NCBI GenBank assembly: GCA_973895155.1
Contig: OZ316893.1
Span: 3,472,001 to 3,536,000, forward strand
Source of the DNA: Marsupella aquatica
Lineage: Eukaryota; Marchantiophyta
DNA: 64,000 bases
Direction of reading: 5' to 3'
Shown here one piece after another: positions 47,477 to 58,292 of this stretch; the stretch's first letter is position 1, and every line of letters begins with the position of its first letter. The notes beneath the pieces are model-generated. The model made no database searches, was not told where the DNA came from, and was given only the letters and a program-made list of their open reading frames with translations. Both the position numbers and the translations under genes were made by a program.

Positions 47477-50400
47477 ATGGCTGCTAGTGGAAAGAGTGGA
47501 TCTGCTGAGGCAGAAAGTCTCATGACAAGCCTCACCAATGCAATTTGGACAAGTGAAGACATTTGTGAAGAGGTCAAGTGTATCAAGAAGTCATGGTACT
47601 TCCGTGACGCCAGATTACAGTCCACGGGTTTCGAAGACTGTGCTACCCCAATCCTTTGGGTCCAGTTGCAAAAATTGGCGAAGGTTAATGTTTCGTATGG
47701 CCCTGTCACTGCTGTTGCCGTCGTCGAGTTCATGGTTGGCCACGGGGAGGGAAAAGTGTTGACAGAGGGCCTTAGTTTCTTGACAATGTGTGGGCGCAAG
47801 GGTTTCACATCTCTCATTGTTACTCTCGATAACTTTGATGAGAAATCGATGGACAGTTATCCAGAAGATCCCCTTGTTGCCGATGTTTGGGCAGCAAGAG
47901 AGATGAATGTTATGGGTTCAGCTTGGATCGGCCAGTATGTGCAAGATTGTGATGCCATCATGCTTCCAAGGGTGAACGCAGAGTACAAGAGACTTGTGGG
48001 TGAAGAGTTCAAACCTGTCCGCAAAATTGTTTTCAAGAAACCAGGTTCAAGTGGCAGCGGTGGTTCTAATGCCGATAAAATATCGGGGCGGAAAGAACCA
48101 TTGCAATCCTCTACACATATTGACGTGGACGAACCTACAACTTCTGGTCGGGTTTCGGGAAGTGGAAAAGGGAAAGGGAGAGGTAGCGGCAGGGGAGATG
48201 CCGCGGGAACTTCTGACGGTGGGAAGAAGAGCCAGGAAATTGGCGGTAGTGGGAGAGGCCGGGGCAACCGTCGAGGACCATCCGTTAAACCAAGCGAAAG
48301 TAAAGGATCCGAGGGATCCGGGCCATCTGGTTCTGGACTTAGCACAAAGAGGAAGAGGACTGGTTGGACTGAGACGGTGGCTGCAGAAGTAGATAGAGCT
48401 CCATCAATTCCATCAGTTCCAGTCGTGGTTCCTGCGGCGCCATTGGTAAGTACTACATCGTTGTACTGTTTAACAAACACGAAATCCGATAAAAATCTCG
48501 CTATTTATTTCCTGAATTACGGATTGTGGAGTTATGTTGAACAAATGCGAACTCCGATAAAAATCTCACAATTTCTTTCCTTAATTGAATTTGCAATGCT
48601 TTTGTAGGCTGATCAGGAGGAGGAGACGGCTATTTCGATGTATGAGATGGACGCGATCAAGGCAGAGCTTAGTCTTCTGATGCAACGAAGGGTGCAAAGG
48701 ACAACTATGCTTCTGCATGTCGACAATCTCATATTTGATGAGGAGGGGGATTTGACAACTTTGATTAGACCAGTGGATAGATTGCATGTGGAAAATATCA
48801 AGATACTTCTCATGAAAAACCCCACCAACTTCAGTGCCCCGTTTGTGCTGTGTGTGGATCCGAAGGATTGTCCCACAACCACAGATTGGGACATCCTGAA
48901 GTCAAGGGTATGGAAGTATAGAGTTATTGGAGGGAATCATGGTGCTCGGGCAAAGTCCGAGTTGTTTAAAATGTACGAGAAGCAAATATATGGTGAGCTG
49001 GAAGCTTGGGTTTACGCTGGGCTTACGAGATCCGAGGTCCGAAAGTTAGGCTTCCAGCATAACTATGACCAGGAGTATCGGAAGAACATGACTAAAATTG
49101 ACCAAGTTCGCGCTTGTCACAATATTTTCCTTGAAATGGGTGTGGGCTCGACTAAAGATGTCCGCGAAGCATGTTGTCAAGAATGCATGATGGAGTACAC
49201 GCCAGGAGTTTGTGACTCCATGGCCAAACATGATCCGGCTTTCCAAATTGCTTTCCGAACAGGTGAAATTTGGGATCTTGAGGAGCAGATTTTCCAGATG
49301 TGGGAGAAAGGTATTGTCTTAGGACAACCCAAAAAAATTGTGGCAATGACGAACGCAAAGGGAAAGGTAAAACCTTTGACGGTAAGGGAGATTAAAATGA
49401 ATAAACTTGCTGGTGACCTCAACTTAAATTCATTTCGAGGTCTCCAAGGACTGTCAAATAAGGAGCATGTCAAGCGTCTCTTGAATAGGGTTATCGGGAA
49501 GGTGATCACTTTGGATCAAATGCACAAGGAAGGTGAGAAGTTGAAAAAGCTTGCCAAGGTGAAGAAACTATTTTTGCAGATATCTGGTCAGCCAGATTGG
49601 GCAACATGCAGAGACATGTTTCCCAACAAAACAGATGTCTCGGTCCTTGGCATATGGGCGGAGAAATTGAGTGACGCGGTAAGCATTCCTCTCACAACAT
49701 GCTCTATCGCGAGATTTTTATTGGCTTTAGCATTCCTTTGTTGGTTTCTAAGCGATTGCATCTATCAGCTAGCGTGCTCCATCGCGAGATTTTTATCGGC
49801 TTTAGCATTCCTTTGTTGGTTTCTAAGCGATTCCATCTGTTGGCTAGCGTGCTCCATCACGAGATTTTTATCGGCTTTAGCATTCATCTCACGCTATTCT
49901 AACTGTAGATGTGTCTGACATTCTTACAGTTGAAGATTAATTCAAAAAGGAAAAGCAAAGTGGTTCCGGTTGTCACTTATAATTCTGCGGGGGAGGTTAT
50001 TGTTCCCTCAGCTAAAATCCCTTATGTGTTTAAGAATTTTGTGCTTGCTGCAATCGATAAGTACAATCGGCTGAGGTCCTTAGGCGAGGACACAGCAGAA
50101 GCGTTTGAACAAACATGGAAAAATGCAGACGGGGATTCTTTTCCCTACTATCTCCATGTTGGTGATGTTCGAATTTTGGATTCTTTTGTTCAGCCAAGGG
50201 CTTACACCCTTGCGGTTGCGGATATTCCGTATGGTTTTAATGCTCCTGGTTCGGAGTTTGATGAAGTGGCCTTCACAGAAAAGGACGTTTTAGACATGTT
50301 GACAAGTTTCTCAAAGATGACGACCGCTAAGCAGTGGAGGTTTGTTGTGATCCATTCACTACAACAAACGCATATGGTGATGTCTGCACTGGAGAGTGTA

Positions 50401-51042
50401 TGCAACTGTGGGGTCGAGGCTGGAATCTGGGAGAAGACTAACATTCATGAGCGTCCCGCTGGAGCTCGATTGGCGTGGGGTTTTGAGAACTGGTCGATAG
50501 GTTTCTATAGCAAGGAAGGCATTCGGAACATGAACATGTACAATTTCCAACCGGATGAGTCTCGCGTCAATATCATCAAGGTTCCATGTGTAACCAAGAA
50601 GTCCGTTGATCCGTTGGGATTTGTTGTGAACCCATATTAGAAGCCTGTTGGTTTAGGGGCTTGGTTTGTTTCCCATTTCTCTGAGAAAGAGGATTGGGTT
50701 ATTGATCTTTGTTGTGGAACCGGATCGACATTAGCTGCTACACTCCTCAATTCTCGCCAGGGTTGTGCTATTGATAAGAGTTCTGCGCAGATTGGTTTTG
50801 TAAAATCCCGGATCATGATTCTGGAGTCAAACTGGAATTTATATGAAGAATCCCAGATTGAAGGGCACGGCGTTGAAGGTCATGAGATTCAACCACCAAT
50901 TGCAGGCCAATTGGGTGTACTCGGGACATCGACTTACGTAGTTGAGGTCGTGAAGGAGACCGAAGAGGAACAAGAAGAAACTGAGGAAGAGTCTCCCAGA
51001 ACACCAAATGAGGATGATCTCAACGACATGTTATTAGATTAG
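47477..51042 (+). CDS. ParB-like domain fused to beta-class DNA amino-methyltransferase, one internal stop
   Basis: Exons are 47477-48445, 48608-49678 and 49930-51042, all phase 0 with GT..AG introns, giving about 1050 codons. An upstream acceptor at 47467 suggests a leader intron. Order: a helical N-terminal domain (residues 1-200), a Gly/Ser/Arg/Lys-rich linker (200-310), a ParB/sulfiredoxin-like domain (about 374-470; IRPVDRL, YRVIGGNHGARAKSEL), a helical region, then a methyltransferase (about 700-980) and an acidic tail. The catalytic motif IV is D778-I-P-Y and the SAM-binding motif I is DLCCGTGST (939-947). Motif IV before motif I marks the beta class of bacterial N6-adenine/N4-cytosine enzymes. 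DxPY favours N6-adenine. A TAG at 50638 (codon 917, likely from CAG) cuts off motif I; frame is otherwise open. Probable prokaryotic or phage origin, now with plant introns. Confidence 0.85.
48446..48607 (+). other. Methyltransferase intron 1 with two palindrome half-sites
   Basis: GTAAGT..TTGTAG intron of 162 bp. It carries TCCGATAAAAATCTC twice (about 48484 and 48552). This is a variant of the palindrome in which the right half is altered. Confidence 0.75.
49679..49929 (+). other. Methyltransferase intron 2 made of three 75-bp repeats
   Basis: GTAAGC..TTACAG intron of 251 bp. Units start at 49701, 49776 and 49851, each with TCGCGAGATTTTTATCGGC (third copy TCACGAG..) and then TTTAGCATTC. 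The variant site is the reverse of that in intron 1. Confidence 0.85.
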
Positions 51043-51370
51043 TTGCGTGTGCTCGTTAGGATAATGTCAATCACCAATGAAGTTGTCAATAAATTTATCG
51101 ACTTCTGTATTCCATGAGGAAGAACCTTTGTCACATTTATTAATGTGATAAATTTATCGGACTTTGCATATATCGGACTGTCGCGGTGTTCCTGTTGGGG
51201 GAATGGAGTTGTCGATAATCTTATCGGACAGCATTGTATTCTCTAACTGGTTTGTCATTGCAATTATTTAAAAAAAAAGATATCATTATAGCTGCAGAGT
51301 ACATAGTCCCAGAACGATAACCACTGTACATATTCATGGGAACGATAACCATTATAACTTAAACCTGAAA
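51043..51370. other. Intergenic space between convergent transposon genes
   Basis: It contains three palindrome variants (51087, 51146, 51213) and a repeated GAACGATAACCA word near 51312 and 51341. It should hold both polyadenylation regions. Confidence 0.6.
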
Positions 51371-54300
51371 CTAGCTTCGACTATCAACGACTATAGTCTC
51401 CATTGCATTTTGAATGATTCGTCTTGTTTGTATAGGGAGAGTACTATTTGCCAATAACGCAAAGTTATACGCATAAACGGCAGTTTCTGATAGGGACAAT
51501 TCATCCTCCAGTACTTTGCTAGACGAAGCCTCTTTCTCCGGATAATATCTGCCTTCAATTGCAGACTCTTCCTCCGAATCCATTGCATACCAAGTGATTT
51601 TAATCCGCTCCGGGATGTCGTTAATTCTTGTGAGAATCTCAGTCACTTTTGCCATCCAGAATGGTCTTCCCTTGGGATCCTGATGGGCTGCTACACATAT
51701 CATTGCAAATTTAGTATTCACCTCTAGATCCTTGAAGTCTCCAATTTCCGTGACTTTTCTTTGACTTCCGGAATACATGACTGTCCTCACACCCGCTACT
51801 TTATCAACCAAGCTAGGTTCCATTGCTACTTCCGTAGGATTACTCGGAAGTTCTCTCTGTACGTTTACCTTGGGCCAACTCCAATCAAAACTCCATTGTG
51901 CAGGTTTTAGGTGGTGCTGAATCACTTCTTTTTGTTTGTCAAAAAAACGACCCCACCATAGATGATCTGCGTCGTCAAAGTAATTGAATCCATCTTCAAT
52001 TGCTCTTCGATATTTTTGAAGAGTTGACAAATAACTTTGAGCCGCCCGCTCATCTTGTTCCTCAGCATCATTCTCTTGCTCTTCATTGTCTCCTGTCGCT
52101 CCCGTGGCCGACTTCAATGCCATTTGTGGTGCAACCCACATTCCAGATGATGGAATGTACCGAACAAAATCCACCGTCTCCCCCCAATCGATTGTCGTTG
52201 AAAGATGTTTGGCATGGAATACGGACCGAACACTTCCATCTTCGAGTACTCTAGTAATCCGAAATTGTTTTTGAGCACTTATGCCGTGGAGAGTACGTAG
52301 AACCTGACCATCCATATCCTTGTCATTTGCTTGATCCTTGTCTGACACAAATTTCTTGAAATCGGCAACCTCGTCGACAAAAAATATCTTTGCCGTAGGA
52401 TTGTAGGATTCCTCTATGATTGCTGAAAGAGTGTCCAACCGGAAAGCTTTCCGCTTGTTCAATTTTGAAAAAACTTGCTAAACATTTGATCAATTTGATC
52501 ATGGGTGTGCCCCACCAATAGGAAACCAACCTTTATTTTCTGGAAAACACCTATCTCCACCAACATATTCAAATATGCCATAAGATATTTATTCTTGTTT
52601 TCCCGAGCTGTGTTATCAAGCTGGAGGTAAAGCACTGGAGGGAGCAGACCTTCCCAGGTATTCAGAATATGCTGGATAACGTGGATGGTCAGGTTGCTAT
52701 CATTGTGAATATTTGGATAGTTCAAAAAAACATTTGAACTTAATTGTTTGTTGAAGATCAAACAACCCACTACGTGTACGGGGATGAAATACTTTTCATC
52801 CATATTCTTCGGACACCGAATGAAATGAGGTAACTCTGTCTTCTTTTGATCCATTCCATCAATACAGATGCCCAAATATTTCTCCGGACTCTTGTAACAT
52901 TTGCTTCGGTGCTTTGCTAACTTCTCCCTCTCGATTGCTTGTGCCTTCTGATGCTCATTTAGCAATGTTGAGAATTTTCCTACAATAATAAAAATGTTTA
53001 GGACAAAACATGGTAACCGCAATGTTGAACCCTGACAGCGATAAATTTATCGGGTTCAGTATTCAAACACGAGACCGTAATGATAAACCCTGACAACGAT
53101 AAATTTATCGGGTTCAGTATTCAAACACAAGATCGTAATGAAAAACTGTGACAACGATAAATTTATCAGGTTCAGTATTCAAATTGTTCAAACGATATAT
53201 TCACTCACATGGCCAAAGAAGAAGCACATGAATACTCAACCCGATAAAATTATCGGGAGTAACACACAGGTTTAGAAACTTACTTTTTTCTGCTTCGAGT
53301 GTTGCCTTGTCACGTAGTGCTTTGAATTCAGTACACGGGGCGCAGGTGGAGAAACGGCTCCTTTTGGGGATGCGCACGCAAGGAAACTCCTTGTTCCAAA
53401 TGCAAACAAACCACGAATATGTCATGCCTTGTTCTTGGCGCATTAGAGTTTCGGACTGGAAGGCATCAAAAACTTCTGTTTTTGTCCAATTGTCAGGTAA
53501 ATGAAAGATATCCTTGTTGGGGAGACTCTCGACATTTGTGGAAAAAAAATCATCCAGCCATTGGACGAGACCAAGATGTGCGGGTGATTTTTCTCGACAA
53601 ACTGTACCGATCTGTATCCGAGAAAACATGTTCTGCGAGATTTTTTGGAGATGATTATTTCCCAGTGAAAATAATTTCTTAAAACCACTTCGACAAAAGG
53701 ATCTACCGCTAACTGAGTAACCACTTGCACCAGCATGCCCACCATTCACACATCCTCTTAGAAGGACGTTCTTCTCTGGGTAGGATAGCCCATAGTAATA
53801 AGTGCATTGTTTTGTCACGGCTAGCAGACCCAAATTCCGCAGATAGTAATTATCACAACATGAATACTTATGAATTTCTCTCATTTTGTTTCTATTCAAT
53901 TTGTCATTTATCACATTGTCTTTCCTAGTAATTCGGTCCCTATCTTTTTTACTAGGCTCATTTGACTTCTCTACAACCTGAAATCCGTTCATAACATTGG
54001 CATTTTCGGGTCCTTCAGGTGCCTCGCGAATAGATGCATCACTCTTTGCTGAGCTACCATCCTCTATAGATCTCCTTGACGCATTTAGAGGGGCACTGAA
54101 TAGACGACTATAGCTATTCTCTTCGACAGCTCCTTCTAAACATTCAGACACAGCTTGTGCTATTATATCGGATTCTCTATCTCCTTCCTCATCTTCGTCC
54201 TCCGATGCACTCGACTCATCTGAAAACACAATTGGACTCCATGGCTCTCTATACATAACCCGAACGCCACTAAGACCTCTCCTCGATACTTGGAGCCTGG

Positions 54301-54961
54301 AACCAATGACAGTCCGCCCTTGAGAACTTGGAGATTCTGGATTCGCACGTGCAGTCCCAACGACTCCGCGAGCTGCTGGAAAATTGAGCACTTGTTCACC
54401 ACGATTCCCACGGACCATTCGAGAAAGGGCCGAGTCTGGACTTCGCAGTCCGATTCCCTCGCTTGTTCGCACATCCAGTCCAGGCAATGCAAAGACCGAT
54501 CGCCGTATCGGTCTTTGTATTTCTGTGTCCCGATCCTCACCCGGAGACTGAAAGATCCGTCGTTGAACTTGTGTTGAATGTGGCGACTTGAATGCCGACT
54601 GTGATACGCGTATCGGTTGCCTGATACCCTCTCCATAACCCGGGATGGATGGCCTGAAGCGACGTCTCGGACCTAAACCTGGGATTGAAAGTTTCTCATT
54701 TCTTGGCGATGGAACGCTCAAGAGACGACGCTTCTCAGGTTTACTAGGCGACACATAGTAAGCACTGGGCTCAGGACCAGAACTTGCATCAGAATCTGAG
54801 TCAGAGATTTCGGGCACTATTTGCTGTGAGAGAGGTAGAGCTTTAAGTATGCGACTTGGCAAACAGCGAGCGACAAGATTAGGAGAGGATTCAACTGAAC
54901 TGGAAGGTGAATCTGTGTCTGATTGAGACATGGCTATCCGAGACACTATGGGGCTTTGCAT
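51371..54961 (-). CDS. DDE-like transposase of the VGHTHDQID family, one frame break
   Basis: Exon 1 is 54961-53284 and exon 2 starts at 52979, with a GT..AG intron of 304 bp and fitting phase. The N-terminal 300 residues are Ser/Pro/Arg-rich and disordered. Then come a Cys cluster (CSYC-like HKYSCCDNYYL, GCVNGGHAG), VSGRSFCRSGFKKLF, LPDNWTKTEVFDAF, and CAPCTEF before a coiled coil. The catalytic core reads GICIDGMDQ (D600), LYLQLDNTAREN (D681) and LVGHTHDQIDQMFSKF (D720/D723), the order expected of an RNase H-fold transposase; I compare it with the plant/animal family often listed as DUF7869. At the six-base T-run (plus 52468-52473) the frame breaks; one extra T would join it to 52462-51371, a chromatin-reader-like or DNA-binding C-terminus (VHRSVFHAKHL-type, acidic). 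ATG at 54961 follows a TATA box by about 110 bp. Confidence 0.8.
52980..53283 (-). other. Transposase intron with four palindromes
   Basis: Three near-identical 58-bp units (palindromes at 53039, 53097, 53155, each followed by GGTTCAGTATTCAAA) and a fourth site at 53242. Splice sites are GTAAG (minus) and TTGTAG. Confidence 0.85.
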
Positions 54962-55072
54962 TCCTCCCACAATCAGGGAAAACGAAAGGCTCAACGGACA
55001 GAATGTTGCTCCAAGAACACAACTTCCAAAACTCTACTCTCGATAATGACGCCAAAAACTTATCGGCGGTGG

Positions 55073-55082
55073 CCCTTTTATA
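55073..55082 (-). promoter_or_regulatory. TATA box of the transposase gene
   Basis: The minus strand reads TATAAAAGGG, about 110 bp upstream of the ATG at 54961 and just outside a half-palindrome (ACTTATCGGC). It is a well-placed core promoter. Confidence 0.7.
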
Positions 55083-55217
55083 GTGTCTGTTGAGGGGTTG
55101 GCCCACGTGTCCACTTTTGATTGGCTGTCACCCTCAACGACAAAATAGCAGAAAATGGTATATTTCTTGGATTTCCAATTTCATTCTCACACGTGCATCG
55201 TGGCAAAATTATATAGT

Positions 55218-55440
55218 TTTGAAATTGAAGCGATAAATTTATCTGATGTTGGTATTGCAAAAGTGGTTCCTTCATATGGAAGTTACAATTTGAAATTGAA
55301 GCGATAAATTTATCTGATGTTGGTATTGCAAAAGTGGTTCCTTCATATGGAAGTTGCAATTTTGAAATTGAAGCGATAAATTTATCTAATGTTGGTATTG
55401 GGAAGAGTTTTCTTCATATGGATAGGAATTTTGAAATTTA
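55218..55440. repeat. Three 72-bp tandem units with palindromes, right subterminal region
   Basis: Each unit has TTGAAATTGAAG, CGATAAATTTATCT and then GATGTTGGTATTGCAAAAGT. The third unit is diverged. It lies upstream of the transposase promoter. Confidence 0.88.
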
Positions 55441-56032
55441 ACCGATGAACCGAAGGATCTTAGTATTGTCGACTAGTATTATTATCGCCCGTAGTTTTTG
55501 CGATAATTTTATCGGATTGCGCATTGCTGTTGAAAGAATGGCATGTTGACTATGGTCACTTGCGGAGGTAACTGGTCAATTGCGGAGGTAACTGCAAGGT
55601 AAATTTGATGAACCGTGCAGTAATTCTTATCGACTGTGATGTAAAATATTTTTGGTAAATATCCAAAACTGAGAAACCTGAGATTGGGTCGGAGTTTTCG
55701 TGGCTCAAATCCGGAGTCCGATACAGTTATCACACTTGGCTCAAAACGTGGATATGGATTTATAGATAAGACCTTTCATATATCTTTGGAGAGCGTGAAT
55801 ATGAGGTCGAGGAGAAAGTTTTTCGGATCTAATTGTTCCTTGATAATATGAATGTTTGTTAGCATGAATTTCATTGGTTTTGATCATTATTAAATTTGCT
55901 GTTTCAATCCGAACTCCGATACGAATTACATTATTTCCCCAAAAACGCGTTTTTGATGAAAAAAACTGTTGATTTCGCGAGATTCGGCGGAAAATAAAAA
56001 TACACTTCTCGTTTAGAGGAAATAGTTCTCGT

Positions 56033-56050
56033 TCGGTCCGAAATCGTGTT
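56033..56050 (-). repeat. Right terminal inverted repeat
   Basis: Exact reverse complement of the left 18 bp. The inner flank repeats GAGAAC and, 20 bp further, GAGAAGTGTA. Confidence 0.93.
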
Positions 56051-56489
56051 GCGGATCTCTTAACCAAATTGTTGACACCTGCTATTCATCAACGACATTG
56101 CGGCCATGCAGTTGGAATTTGGAGCTTACAACGATTGATGTCTGCAACGTGATCCACACTTTTGATATTGTCGCAGCTACTGCTTTCTTTTGACAATGTC
56201 TTTTTGGAGACGATTGTTATCATAGTTGCTCATAATTACTCATATACATTAGACAAGGAGGATTACAATAATGATACTCTTTTTCCTTTAGAACCAGATT
56301 TTAAAAAATAAAATTCTCTACTACCTTGATGGAGTTGTTTTTATAAAAGAGTTGCTAAAGGTTTTAACGAGACAGTCATCCTCACTTGTACATATATATC
56401 ATGTATCTCTTATAAACATGATCATGTATCAAAACTAGACATATAGAGTTAGTTGCCTACATAGCTTTCACTCTATAGCCAAGGGGGAG
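56051..56489 (+). pseudogene. Copia RNase H end and 3' untranslated region, right part
   Basis: The frame resumes with ADLLTK-type sequence, then LTPAIHQR, and ends at TGA near 56139. A polypurine tract AAGGGGGAG at 56481-56489 precedes the LTR. It is the other half of the element at 42950-44260. Confidence 0.85.
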
Positions 56490-56697
56490 TGTTAATTATA
56501 ACCCATATGTCTAGAACTTGACCCTAGTTAGTTTACCCTAACCAGAACTGTAATACATCTCGTTTACCTATATATATACCTATCAGCGGAACTCCAAACT
56601 GCTTGGTCATTCATTCTATCCATCATTCTATGACATTCTAATCTTGGTTGTGGAGTTCTCAAAATAATTTCACATATATATTTTTCTTTTGTCAACA
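56490..56697 (+). repeat. 3' LTR of the split copia element, 208 bp
   Basis: Starts TGTTAATTATAACCC directly after the polypurine tract and ends TTTTGTCAACA. A TATATATACC box is at about 56570. The 5' LTR was not found in the window. Confidence 0.8.
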
Positions 56698-58098
56698 TTC
56701 TGGTAGTTGTTGGTGTCTAGTTGGATAGCTGAATGGTCAACTCTATGTTGTCCTAAGAATAAATGTAAGCTTTCAAGAACATGTCGAGTGTGACTGCTTA
56801 TGCTAACTTTCCTATTTATCACTTTGTAAGAATCTCATGCTTAAAGAACCAATTTCCTTGAGAGCCTTCTCTACTCCCGGCCATTTCTCAAGTTCTTTGG
56901 GTTTGCCTTGTGCCTCTTACGGATTTCTTTAGATAAATTGGGTGAGAGTGGACCTCCCACCACGTGCCCATCCAAACTTGTTTCTCAGCCTCGTTCTCAA
57001 CCTTGAAACAAGTGGAACCTTGCACTAACGTGGAATGTTGGGGCAAGTTCTCTTCAACTACACTCCACCCCGCACTCCACTCCCATATAAAGTCAAATTT
57101 GCCCTCGTCAGCACGACCGTCGCTCAACAATCTTTACTATTTGCGCAAGCAACCAACCAATTGGCAAGTAACCTGTCTGGATCTCAAAACTCTCAAGACT
57201 ATTGTCTTGCATCAAGCTCAACAGTTCTTAGTAAATAGGTCAATGGATAGAGTCTTCCAAGCCCGCATGACCTTGCCATAAGCAAAAACTTCTTAGGGTC
57301 AATATCAACGTTTGTTCAAAACAGTATATCTATAGGATGCCGTCTAAGCTTTCCCATTTTCTACCCATCCATGGCTAACCGCCTTGCGTCCAGGATATGC
57401 CCATGGTCCCTCGGGGGTTTCACTACATGGAGGCCTCCCCATCACTTGCAATGTTTTTAGGCCTCATAAGATTACAAGCACCTCATTATTTAAGATCCTT
57501 TTTTCTGTCAAATTGAAGGTCTTAATATTTTGTGCGAGCCAAATACTCCACAATACTTGATAAAACACAAAAGACTAGAGGATATACAATGGTATTTTTC
57601 CCAAAGGCAAAGCTAGAACAATCCCATCAACTCCAGTTCCCTAGCGCTATCGTCAGGAAATTATGATATGGTATAATAGTTTGATTTTGTGTGAAAATTA
57701 TTATTAATCTTAGGGAAGTCACTTCCCCAAAAGTGACACATCATGTGCAACAAAGTATAGACCCATTTAAATGGGTGTGGCAAAAGACTTCCAAAGTTTT
57801 GTGGAAAAATACAAAGGGCATGTTTTATTGACTAGCCAACTTTAAAGAACACATAGGCTTATCTATTATAAAATATATATTCTTAAATTTTTTGGGGGGT
57901 TTTTTAGTAAAAATAACAAAATTTTAAAAAAAACATGTTTGCAAAGAAATATTTTTACTTATAAGTTAGGGGGGTCAAACCCTAAAACGTTGCATGCGAT
58001 GTATGGCCCTCCATATAGTGACCCCCAAGTTATTCATATTTTCTAAAGATACCTAGAAAGCTTACTAGGCAATGAGGTAACTTTTGAATAAAGTCCCA
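56698..58098. other. AT-rich intergenic DNA, no gene seen
   Basis: The frames at 56888-57281 on both strands are overlapping and lack motifs. I see no clear repeat. Confidence 0.35.
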
Positions 58099-58292
58099 GG
58101 GCCCTCACTCCATGTAAAAGAAGTGGAACCCTTGCAATGGGGCCCTTTTTGTGTTTACCCATTGTTATTTCCATTTTACCATTAAAAGTTCCCTTATTAC
58201 TAGTAATAATTATAAATATTAGTTCAAAATGAATAAAAACTACCCTTTGAGCTTTTGCACATCCTCCACGTATTAGTTAAGACTAAGGGCCC
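58099..58292 (+). mobile_element. MITE-like 194-bp unit, first copy
   Basis: Begins GGGCCCTCACTC and ends GACTAAGGGCCC, so its ends are inverted. The reverse complement occurs at 59169-59363 with roughly 80% similarity. Confidence 0.7.

Larger units (their letters stand above)
44801..55514. repeat. Dispersed CGATAAATTTATCG palindrome family, about 19 copies
   Basis: Starts: 44801, 44879, 44935, 45028, 46275, 47354, 47425, 48073, 51087, 51146, 51213, 53039, 53097, 53155, 53242, 55231, 55302, 55374 and 55501. Many are perfect (CGATAAATTTATCG); others vary in the central AAATTT or one arm. Most are followed 6-10 bp later by CATTCC, GTATTC or GCATT on the plus strand, giving an oriented composite site. 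Only 48073 lies in coding sequence. None was noticed outside the transposon. Confidence 0.9.
44261..56050. mobile_element. 11,790-bp autonomous-type DNA transposon carrying a ParB-like/DNA methyltransferase gene
   Basis: Ends are AACACGATTTCGGACCGA and its exact reverse complement (18 bp), with partial similarity continuing (GAGAA, then GAGAAGTGT). A 4-bp target duplication flanks it. Inside are a plus-strand promoter-like region, an F-box-like gene, a ParB-like/methyltransferase gene and a convergent minus-strand DDE-like transposase gene. About 19 copies of a CGATAAATTTATCG-like palindrome lie in introns, leaders and intergenic spaces. I know of no named superfamily with this combination; the 4-bp duplication and termini should be compared with plant transposon libraries. 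Confidence 0.92.

Noticed and set aside
47857-48480. A 207-aa antisense frame rich in Pro/Leu/Ser opposite the methyltransferase gene
   Set aside because: It mirrors the Gly/Ser/Arg-rich linker coding on the plus strand, where splice sites and domains fit.
47384-51042. Bacterial contamination as source of the methyltransferase
   Set aside because: The gene has two spliceosomal introns and lies within a transposon inserted in a plant copia element.
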